Shown here piece by piece: positions 21,726 to 27,351 of a stretch of 27,351 bases of DNA. The DNA is from Anaerolineaceae bacterium UBA1415. Its GTDB lineage: Bacteria; Chloroflexota; Anaerolineae; Anaerolineales; Anaerolineaceae. The DNA lies in the NCBI GenBank assembly GCA_002305635.1, contig DBPR01000013.1, positions 1-27,351 on the forward strand, in the 5' to 3' direction. Numbering within the stretch: the stretch's first letter is position 1; the number at the start of each line of letters is the position of its first letter. The position numbers and the translations under genes are program-made. The notes beneath the pieces were generated by a model. That model worked only from the letters and a program-made list of their open reading frames with translations. It did no database searches and was not told the origin of the DNA.

Positions 21726-22529
21726 TTAAAGAAAATATCGAAAAATGCTTGCTACCACAAAAGCCCAAAGCATGGAATCCAACCGGTCGAGGATTCCGCC
21801 GTGCCCGGGCAGCAGCTTGCCCGTGTCTTTGACTTTCAGGGTTCGTTTGAACAGACTCATCATGGCATCGCCCAAAAATGCGACTGGGCTCATGATGCCG
21901 CCCAACAGGGCGCCCTTCCATGGGGTCATATAAATCAGATGCTCCTTCAAAAGCCAGCCTAACAAAAACCCGCCCAAAATCCCAATCGCGGTGCCGCCAA
22001 GAAAACCTTCCAATGTTTTATTAGGGCTTAAACACGGTAAAAGCGCTCTTTTCCCAAAACGACTGCCAATCAAATACGCCCCGGCATCCACCAGCCAGAT
22101 CAAGGCGATCGTCAATAGCAGGTACCAGTTGCCATTTAGCCAGCCTTCGTTCATGACAAGCGCGAAGCTCCCCAACACCCCGATATAGCTGACGGCCAGC
22201 ACATGTAGAATCACATTCCACAGCGCTTTCTCCTCACCATTTTCGAATTGCCAGAGCCCATAGGCAAGGCTGACAAAGAGAAGCAAAGGAAAGATCAGGA
22301 TATCCGCAAACAAGCCCAAAGCCCGGATCAGGGACACCAACAGGATCAGGCCAATTGTCAGAATATAAGAAAGCCGAAAGCCCGCCCCCCTTGCCATGCG
22401 CGTAAATTCAAAGCCGCCAAAGGCAAGCACAGCCGCCCAAAAGAGATCAAAAGGCACTCCCCCAAAATAGCCCAAAATTAAAACCAAGGGCACAATGACC
22501 AATGCCGTGAGTGCCCGCTGTTTGAACAT
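21726..22529 (-). CDS. cdsA: Phosphatidate cytidylyltransferase
   Basis: A 267-residue integral membrane enzyme making CDP-diacylglycerol from phosphatidate and CTP. Multiple hydrophobic helices run through the protein. The family signature lies in the C-terminal part (about 225-251): 'SLFKRTLKVKDTGKLLPGHG' followed by 'GILDRLDS', with K-D, P-G-H-G-G and D-R-x-D intact. 'DAGAYLIGSRFGKR' and 'LSPNKTLEG' are further family blocks. The start overlaps the uppS stop by 1 nt (TAATG). Last gene of frr-uppS-cdsA, a widely conserved order, here without pyrH upstream and without dxr or rseP following. Confidence 0.96.
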   Translation of the reverse strand: MFKQRALTALVIVPLVLILGYFGGVPFDLFWAAVLAFGGFEFTRMARGAGFRLSYILTIGLILLVSLIRALGLFADILIFPLLLFVSLAYGLWQFENGEEKALWNVILHVLAVSYIGVLGSFALVMNEGWLNGNWYLLLTIALIWLVDAGAYLIGSRFGKRALLPCLSPNKTLEGFLGGTAIGILGGFLLGWLLKEHLIYMTPWKGALLGGIMSPVAFLGDAMMSLFKRTLKVKDTGKLLPGHGGILDRLDSMLWAFVVASIFRYFL

Positions 22530-23245
22530 TATTTCTTGCTCAAACCGCCAAACCGACGGTCACGTTTGCCAAAGTCCTCCAGGATCTGGAGCAGATGTTC
22601 TTCGCTGAAATCGGGCCAGTAAACCTGCGGAAAGAACCACTCGCTGTAAACCGATTGCCATACCAAAAAATTGCTCGTGCGCTGTTCGCCGGAGGTGCGA
22701 ATGACGATATCCGGGTCGGGTATGCCCGCGGTAAACATCGCCGCGCTGACCCGTTCGACGTCAATTTCATCGGCGTTCGCGCCTTCTTCGATCAGCTTTT
22801 TGATCGCGCAGATGATCTCATCGCGGCCGCCGTAATTGAAAGCCAGGATAATGTTGATGCGGGTGTTGTTTTTGGTCAGCTCGATCGCGTCTTCAACCTT
22901 GCGTTTCAAGGTGGGCCCAAGCCCATCAAGATGGCCGATGTGCAGCAATCTCGCGCCCTCTTTGTGCAGCTCCTGAATTTCTGTTTCGATAAATTCAGCC
23001 AGCAAAGCCATCAGTCCCCTGACTTCGTCTTCCGGTCGTTTCCAGTTTTCGGTAGAGAAGGCGTAAAAAGTCAGGTTTTGGATGCCGGCTTTGGCGGCTG
23101 CGCGGATAACACGTCGCAGGTTTTTCGTGCCGGCGCGGTGGCCCGCCAGGCGCGGCAAGCCGCGCTCCTTTGCCCAACGCCCGTTGCCATCCATGATGAT
23201 GGCAACATGCGCAGGGGCCTTTGTTGATGTGCTCTTGTCAGCCAC
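22529..23245 (-). CDS. uppS: Isoprenyl transferase (undecaprenyl diphosphate synthase)
   Basis: A 238-residue cis-prenyltransferase making the lipid carrier of cell-wall synthesis. The catalytic 'IIMDGNGRWAK' (16-26, Asp19), 'RLAGHRAG', 'LTFYAFSTENWKRP', 'NIILAFNYGGRDEI' and 'RTSGEQRTSNFLVWQ' are all intact. The start is GTG at 23245, directly after the frr stop codon. GGAG within the end of frr is 6 nt upstream and supports this start. Its product chain length is not predictable from sequence alone. Confidence 0.96.
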   Translation of the reverse strand: MADKSTSTKAPAHVAIIMDGNGRWAKERGLPRLAGHRAGTKNLRRVIRAAAKAGIQNLTFYAFSTENWKRPEDEVRGLMALLAEFIETEIQELHKEGARLLHIGHLDGLGPTLKRKVEDAIELTKNNTRINIILAFNYGGRDEIICAIKKLIEEGANADEIDVERVSAAMFTAGIPDPDIVIRTSGEQRTSNFLVWQSVYSEWFFPQVYWPDFSEEHLLQILEDFGKRDRRFGGLSKK

Positions 23246-23803
23246 CTAAAACTCCATGATCTCTTCTTCTTTGCGTTTGCCGATCACAGCAACCTGGTCG
23301 ATCATTTCGTCGGTCAGCTCCTGCAATCGCGTTTCACCCAGTTTGAGCTCGTCTTCAGAGATCATCTTTTCTTTTTCGAAATCGCGCAGATCTTTGTTGG
23401 AGTCGCGGCGAATGTTGCGGATCGCCACACGCGCGTCTTCCAGGCGGTTGTTGACCATTTTCACCAGGTCCCGGCGGCGTTCTTCCGTTAGCGGAGGCAA
23501 ATTCAGGCGGATCACCTTGCCGTCATTGCTGGGCGTCAGGCCCAGGTCAGAAGCCAGGATCGCGCGTTCGATCGCCTTGAGCGACGAATTGTCAAACGGC
23601 CGGATCATCAACTGGCGCGCTTCAGGAACGCTGATGGTTGCTACCTGGATCAGGCTCAAGGGGGAACCGTAATATTCCACTTGCAGTTTCTCGATCAAAG
23701 CTGGCGATGCTCTGCCGGTGCGAATCCCGAGCAGGTCCTCGCTCAGCACATCCAATGTGCTCTGCATGCGTCCTTTGGAATCTCTCAATAAATCATCAAT
23801 CAT
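23246..23803 (-). CDS. frr: Ribosome recycling factor
   Basis: A 185-residue factor that splits post-termination ribosomes with EF-G. The family blocks are present: 'GRASPALIEKLQVEYYGSP', 'LIQVATISVPEARQLMIRPFD', 'GLTPSNDGKVIRLNLPPLTEERR' and 'VAIRNIRRDSNKDL'. Length is typical. AAGGAGGA gives a near-perfect ribosome-binding site before the ATG. It is the first gene of the frr-uppS-cdsA operon. No clear -35/-10 pair was found in the AT-rich 200 bp upstream, which it shares with the divergent transporter operon. Confidence 0.97.
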   Translation of the reverse strand: MIDDLLRDSKGRMQSTLDVLSEDLLGIRTGRASPALIEKLQVEYYGSPLSLIQVATISVPEARQLMIRPFDNSSLKAIERAILASDLGLTPSNDGKVIRLNLPPLTEERRRDLVKMVNNRLEDARVAIRNIRRDSNKDLRDFEKEKMISEDELKLGETRLQELTDEMIDQVAVIGKRKEEEIMEF

Positions 23804-23957
23804 AGCGTCCTCCTTGTGAACATGAAGTGCTTAAGCATACCCTATTTTATCATTTGCGGTAGATCGATATTAACAAATAAACGAAAATGGAGGGAACTTA
23901 CACTTTACATCATATAACTTGCTTTGGCAATTTCGCTTGTTTTTCATTAATCTGTTG

Positions 23958-23963
23958 TATAAT
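23958..23963 (+). promoter_or_regulatory. -10 box of the amino-acid transporter operon
   Basis: TATAAT (23958-23963), 42 nt before the ATG at 24006. The -35 is weak (TTGTTT, 23937-23942, 15-bp spacer). GGAGGA lies 4-5 nt before the start codon. Confidence 0.45.
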
Positions 23964-24005
23964 TTTCGTTAATCTCTCATTAACCCAACCTTGAACGGAG
24001 GAAGA

Positions 24006-24806
24006 ATGAAAAAACATTTTCTTTTGGTGGTAGTGATCGTGCTAATCACCTCCATGCTGTTTGCCTGCGGCACAAAGACGGAAGAACCCGCCTCGATCCT
24101 CGATAAGATCCAGACCAATAAAAAAGTGGTCGTTGGCACCTCTGCCGACTACCCGCCCTACGAATTTGTCGATGAGGCCGGCAACAAAACGGGCTTTGAC
24201 ATCGAACTGATGGCTGAGATCGCCAAACGCATGGGCGTTGAGCTTGAATGGGTTGACATGCCTTTTGACAGCCTCGTGGCGGCTGTCAGCAGCGGCAAGC
24301 TGGACATGTCGATCTCCTGCTTCAACTATGACGAAGAACGCGATAAGACAGTCGATTTTTCCGAAGCCTACTACACCACCGAGGACGCTTTCGTGGTCAA
24401 CAAAACCTTCACCGGCACAATTACAGTGCCAGAAGATATTGTTGCCTACAAAGTGGGTGTTCAATCCGGCACCGTCCAGGATGGCTGGCTGACCGACAAT
24501 CTGATTGCCAATGGCTTATTGCCCGAAGCCAATCTCTCCCGCTACGAACGCGTCGACCAGGCCGCCCTCGACCTGGCAAACGGCCGCATTGATATCCTCA
24601 TGGCCGATCTCGTCCCGATCCAGGCTTATGTGGCCCAGAATCCCGACCTGCAGGTCGTCTATAAGGGCGAGCTTTCCACCGGCCCGATCAACATCGTCCT
24701 GCCTGATGGCGATACGACCCTCAAGGCGGAAATAGACCGCATCATCAAAGAATTACAGGCCGAAGGCTTCATTGACGCTCTGGCCGTCAAATACTTCAGC
24801 AACTAA
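24006..24806 (+). CDS. Polar amino-acid ABC transporter substrate-binding lipoprotein
   Basis: 266 residues. Signal peptide with lipobox 'MLFAC' (Cys21), so it is membrane-anchored outside. The family 3 solute-binding fold opens with 'VVVGTSADYPPYEFVDEAGNKTGFD' and includes 'DSLVAAVSSGKLDMSISCFNYDEERDKTVDFSEAYYT', 'KVGVQSGTVQDGWL' and 'LANGRIDILMADL', all typical of glutamine/arginine/cystine-type binding proteins. Exact ligand unknown; the Arg that usually binds the ligand carboxylate (SxxRxxR) appears as 'YDEERDKTVDFS'. The ATG at 24006 is preferred over TTG at 23991, which would contain the ribosome-binding site. It is followed by a hairpin and the permease genes. Confidence 0.93.
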   Translation: MKKHFLLVVVIVLITSMLFACGTKTEEPASILDKIQTNKKVVVGTSADYPPYEFVDEAGNKTGFDIELMAEIAKRMGVELEWVDMPFDSLVAAVSSGKLDMSISCFNYDEERDKTVDFSEAYYTTEDAFVVNKTFTGTITVPEDIVAYKVGVQSGTVQDGWLTDNLIANGLLPEANLSRYERVDQAALDLANGRIDILMADLVPIQAYVAQNPDLQVVYKGELSTGPINIVLPDGDTTLKAEIDRIIKELQAEGFIDALAVKYFSN

Positions 24807-24825
24807 ACAGGTTTCTTCGAGCAAA

Positions 24826-24862
24826 TTTGAGAGGGCCACAAAACAGCCTCGGCCCTCTCAAA
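24826..24862 (+). other. Intercistronic hairpin after the binding-protein gene
   Basis: TTTGAGAGGGCC (24826-24837) and GGCCCTCTCAAA (24851-24862), a 12-bp perfect stem with a 13-nt loop and no T-tract. It lies between the binding-protein gene and the permease. Such a structure can protect the upstream transcript and raise binding-protein levels over the membrane components. Confidence 0.65.
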
Positions 24863-24884
24863 CGATAAAACAAAGAGAACCGTT

Positions 24885-25529
24885 TTGAACTTAAACCAGT
24901 TTATTAGCTATATCGCTCAGGGAACGATCTACACAGTTGGTGTCACGCTGATCGCCTTGCCCGCGGGCCTGCTGATCGGCACCATCCTCGCCCTGCTCTA
25001 TGTCTACGGCGGCAAGGTTACAGGCCGACTGATGAACCTGTATTCCACCATCTTTCGCGGCATTCCCCCGCTTGTCCTGCTCTTTATTCTCTTTTTTGCC
25101 GTATCAAAGGGGATCAATCTTTCCGCGTTTTGGGCTGGGTCGCTCTCGCTGGGCATTGTCAGCAGCGCTTACCAAATGGAGATCGTGCGCGGTGCCCTGC
25201 TGGCAGTCAGCGGTGATCAGATGAAAGCCGCCCGCGCGATCGGGCTAAGCCGCCTGCAGGCGATCCGCTATGTCGTGCTGCCGCAGGCAGTGCGCCTGGC
25301 GATCCCGCCCTGGTCCAACGAAGTTGCCATCGTGATCAAAGACTCTTCGCTGGTCTACGCGCTCGGGGTGCCTGAAATCCTGCGAAGAGCGCAGCTGATC
25401 GCTGCCAGCTCGCAGCAATACCTGCTTGCCTATCTCAGCGCGGCCCTGATCTATTTTTTGCTCGTTTTCCTGACGACCCGGCTTCTAAACAGGCTTGAGA
25501 ACAAGCTTGCCATCCCTGCCAACCCATAG
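24885..25529 (+). CDS. Amino-acid ABC transporter permease (first)
   Basis: A 214-residue HisM/GlnP-type permease with about five membrane helices. The N-terminal 'YIAQGTIYTVGVTLIALPAGLLIG' and 'STIFRGIPPLVLLFILFF' are family blocks. The cytoplasmic EAA loop that contacts the ATPase is 'EIVRGALLAVSGDQMKAARAIGLSRLQAIRYVVLPQA'. The start is TTG at 24885 with AGAG upstream; the next in-frame Met is ~50 residues in and would remove the first helix. Forms a heterodimer with the permease at 26312 (inference from two permeases around one ATPase). Confidence 0.93.
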   Translation: MNLNQFISYIAQGTIYTVGVTLIALPAGLLIGTILALLYVYGGKVTGRLMNLYSTIFRGIPPLVLLFILFFAVSKGINLSAFWAGSLSLGIVSSAYQMEIVRGALLAVSGDQMKAARAIGLSRLQAIRYVVLPQAVRLAIPPWSNEVAIVIKDSSLVYALGVPEILRRAQLIAASSQQYLLAYLSAALIYFLLVFLTTRLLNRLENKLAIPANP

Positions 25530-25544
25530 CCCTGGAGACCATTT

Positions 25545-26312
25545 ATGCCAAAACCAATTCTGACCATCAAAAACCTGCGCAAAAGCTACGGGGATCACGT
25601 CATCTTTGAGCATCTCGACCTGGATGTCAACGAAGGCGAGACTATTGTCATCATCGGGCCCAGCGGAACGGGAAAAAGCACCTTGCTGCGCTGCATCAAC
25701 CTGCTCACACGCCCTAATGAAGGACAAATCTGGTTGGACGACACCGAGATCACCAGCAAAAACTGCAATGAAGACCTGGTCCGGCAGCATATTGGCATGG
25801 TCTTTCAGAATTTTTTGCTTTTCAACCATCTGACCGCCCTTGGAAACGTCAAGCTTGGGCTCACCAGGGTCAAAAAGATGTCCGACCAGGCTGCCACCGA
25901 AAAAGCGCTGCGGGAATTGGAGCGTGTTGGCCTGGCAGACAAAGCCGGACATTACCCCGGGCAGCTCTCCGGTGGGCAGCAGCAGCGCGTTGGCATCGCG
26001 CGGGCATTGGCGATGGATCCTCGCATCATGCTTTTTGACGAGCCTACGTCCGCCCTCGATCCGGAATTGATCGGTGAGGTGCTCGAGGTCATGCGAAAAC
26101 TCGCCAAAGACGGCATGACCATGCTGGTCGTCACCCACGAAATGGGTTTTGCCCGCGAGGTTGCCGACCGTATCGTCTTTATGGAAAAAGGCTACATCGT
26201 CGAAGAAGGTTCGCCCAACGAAATGTTCAACCACCCCAAATTTCCCCGAACCAGAGAATTTTTATGGAAGATCACCGAACTGTACGGTAAAAAGAAAGAG
26301 GACGCGGCCTGA
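25545..26312 (+). CDS. Amino-acid ABC transporter ATP-binding protein (GlnQ-type)
   Basis: A 255-residue cytoplasmic ATPase. Walker A is GPSGTGKST (38-46), the Q-loop is 'GMVFQNF' (Gln88), the signature is LSGGQQQR (141-148), Walker B is 'IMLFDE' (161-166), then the D-loop 'SALDPE' and switch His198 in 'VVTHEMGFA'. All are intact. GGAG lies close before the ATG. The stop overlaps the start of the next permease by 1 nt (TGATG). Confidence 0.96.
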   Translation: MPKPILTIKNLRKSYGDHVIFEHLDLDVNEGETIVIIGPSGTGKSTLLRCINLLTRPNEGQIWLDDTEITSKNCNEDLVRQHIGMVFQNFLLFNHLTALGNVKLGLTRVKKMSDQAATEKALRELERVGLADKAGHYPGQLSGGQQQRVGIARALAMDPRIMLFDEPTSALDPELIGEVLEVMRKLAKDGMTMLVVTHEMGFAREVADRIVFMEKGYIVEEGSPNEMFNHPKFPRTREFLWKITELYGKKKEDAA

Positions 26313-26989
26313 TGGGTACCTGGTTGGGCTATTTTGAACGCTTTGGGCAAAAATTCCTGCAGGGTGTCGGCGTCACGCTGGAACTAACCGCGATCGGTTT
26401 GGGGATCGGCTTTGTTTTGGGCTTGCTTCTGGCGTTGGCGCGCAGTTATGGCCCCAAATGGCTTCAGGCATTGGCTGGCGGCTACATCGCCGTCTTCCGC
26501 GGCACGCCGCTTTTGGTGCAATTGTTCATTATTTATTACGGTCTGCCCGACCTCGGCATCACCTTCTCTCAAAACGTGGCCGCCTTTTTGGCTTTGGGGC
26601 TCAATAGCGCTGCCTATCAGGCCGAGTATCTGCGCGGCGCCATCATGGCAATTGGCAAACAGCAAATGCAAGCCGGGCGTTCGATCGGAATGTCGAAATG
26701 GCAGGCCATCCTGTATGTCATCCTGCCCCAGGCGCTTAGGCTGGCGCTGCCCAGTTGGTCCAATGAGCCGGTCTCGCTGTTAAAGACCACCGCTATCGTT
26801 TTCCTGATCGCCGTGCAGGACCTCATGGCCGAGGCCAAGCGCGCCGCGACAGCCACCTTCGACTTTGTGGGTGTCTATCTTGCCGTCGCTGTCGTCTATC
26901 TCATTTTGGTATTCGGGTTGGATCTCTTGTTAAAATTCCTCGAGCGCAAAACCCGCATTCCTGGACTTGAACTGGAAATGCGAAAGTAG
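26312..26989 (+). CDS. Amino-acid ABC transporter permease (second)
   Basis: A 225-residue HisQ/GlnP-type permease, paralogous to the one at 24885. It has 'KFLQGVGVTLELTAIGLGIGFVLGLLLALA', 'YIAVFRGTPLLVQLFIIYYGLPDLG' and the EAA loop 'EYLRGAIMAIGKQQMQAGRSIGMSKWQAILYVILPQA'. The 'RGTPLLVQLF' block is more canonical than the 'RGIPPLVLLF' of the first permease. It starts one base into the stop of the ATPase gene, so translation is coupled. No clear terminator follows. Confidence 0.94.
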   Translation: MGTWLGYFERFGQKFLQGVGVTLELTAIGLGIGFVLGLLLALARSYGPKWLQALAGGYIAVFRGTPLLVQLFIIYYGLPDLGITFSQNVAAFLALGLNSAAYQAEYLRGAIMAIGKQQMQAGRSIGMSKWQAILYVILPQALRLALPSWSNEPVSLLKTTAIVFLIAVQDLMAEAKRAATATFDFVGVYLAVAVVYLILVFGLDLLLKFLERKTRIPGLELEMRK

Positions 26990-27186
26990 TTTCTAAATTT
27001 ATTTTCGCAAAGCCATTCCGTCATCGAATCTTTCTGCCAGTCTGTGACAAAGTCGATGAATCCCGTTTTCATATTTTTTTGTTATTCGTCAGAGTCATAG
27101 AGTGCTTGAATATCACCTCAAAAATATTTTCACGTTTTTCAGCGTGTTTTGGTTGTGAAGATATATTTATATTTAAATGAAAAAGG
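26990..27186. other. AT-rich intergenic region after the transporter operon
   Basis: No reading frame or RNA was recognised. A distant inverted repeat TCATCGA (27021-27027) / TCGATGA (27053-27059) and a 4-bp CACG/CGTG hairpin followed by TTTT (around 27132-27150) are the only structures; neither is a convincing terminator. Confidence 0.4.
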
Positions 27187-27236
27187 TCTTACGGGCATAC
27201 GATTATTCTCCTCGAAGGCTTGCCGAAGATACCATC
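27187..27236 (-). pseudogene. Truncated 5S rRNA remnant
   Basis: Minus-strand sequence containing GATGGT followed by a 24-nt block (27207-27230) identical to the 3' part of the 5S gene at the window edge (27328-27351). Similarity then decays (AATAATCGTATGCCC against AGTAGGTCATTGCC). The 5' two thirds of a 5S are missing: upstream sequence is AT-rich and unrelated. Confidence 0.55.
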
Positions 27237-27310
27237 AACACTAATGATAAATTAAATTACTATTTCAAGGAAAATTCTGAAAGAAAAAGCCTAGTTAAAA
27301 CGAAAAAGCC

Positions 27311-27351
27311 TCTTGGCAATGACCTACTCTCCTCGAAGGCTTGCCGAAGAT
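27311..27351 (-). rRNA. 5S ribosomal RNA, 3' end (partial)
   Basis: On the minus strand the last 41 bases read ...GGAGAGTAGGTCATTGCCAAG, matching the conserved 5S end (GAGAGTAGGTC-x-x-TGCC), preceded by a helix IV-like segment TTCGGCAAGCCTTCGA. The gene continues beyond the window, so an rRNA operon on the minus strand is expected to the right. The exact 3' end is uncertain by a few bases. A T-rich stretch (GAGGCTTTTTCG) follows. Confidence 0.75.

Noticed and set aside
27021..27059. TCATCGA / TCGATGA repeat as a terminator of the transporter operon
   Set aside because: The stem is 7 bp with a 25-nt loop and no T-run; likely chance.

Overview
The window reads like a chromosomal segment of an anaerobic member of the Chloroflexota, most likely class Anaerolineae. 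This placement is an inference from several threonine/proline-rich linkers of the TPTPT type in exported proteins, a tungsten-type aldehyde:ferredoxin oxidoreductase, an FHA/winged-helix regulator beside a Ser/Thr kinase, and overall gene content. No 16S gene is present to confirm it. Genes are densely packed, mostly in short operons separated by clear hairpin terminators. No phage, transposase, CRISPR array or plasmid functions were seen.

Layout from left to right. (1) 1-1449: the 3' end of an aldehyde:ferredoxin oxidoreductase gene, translationally linked to a ThiS/MoaD-like sulfur carrier and a HesA/MoeB/ThiF-type adenylyltransferase, a metal-pterin cofactor module. (2) 1450-1807: a non-coding stretch with two hairpins, one resembling a dispersed repeat. 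(3) 1808-6023: a small membrane protein, rarA, a membrane protein with TP linkers, and recJ, a replication/repair cluster. (4) 6027-7241, minus strand: an acyltransferase and a tRNA-Glu(CUC). (5) 7423-9155: a divergent pair, an FHA-winged-helix regulator and a membrane-tailed Ser/Thr kinase, sharing one short promoter region. (6) 9295-12845, minus strand: a glycerophosphodiester phosphodiesterase overlapping a large GH3-like exported protein with a C-terminal membrane anchor. (7) 13021-14361: an ATP-cone protein fused to a uridine-kinase-like domain.

(8) 14461-17566, minus strand: four tandem paralogous lipoproteins with TP linkers and a shared Cys-rich C-terminal module, preceded by a TetR-type regulator. 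This is the least familiar part of the window. (9) 17770-21657, plus strand: a degenerate ROK-like protein, an Hsp20 chaperone, greA and lysS. (10) 21726-23803, minus strand: frr-uppS-cdsA, a conserved translation/envelope operon. (11) 24006-26989: a polar amino-acid ABC transporter (binding lipoprotein, permease, ATPase, permease). (12) 27187-27351: the 3' end of a minus-strand 5S rRNA running off the window, plus a truncated 5S remnant about 120 bp downstream of it.

Regulatory signals are unusually readable. There are several TATAAT boxes, two of which lie exactly 6 nt before the ATG of a gene (12845 minus and 17770 plus), which predicts leaderless mRNAs. Five neighbouring genes are coupled by 1-4 nt start/stop overlaps. 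Possible novelty centres on the Cys-rich lipoprotein array with its own promoter and upstream tandem repeats, the degenerate active sites in the GH3-like and ROK-like proteins, and the kinase/FHA-regulator pair.
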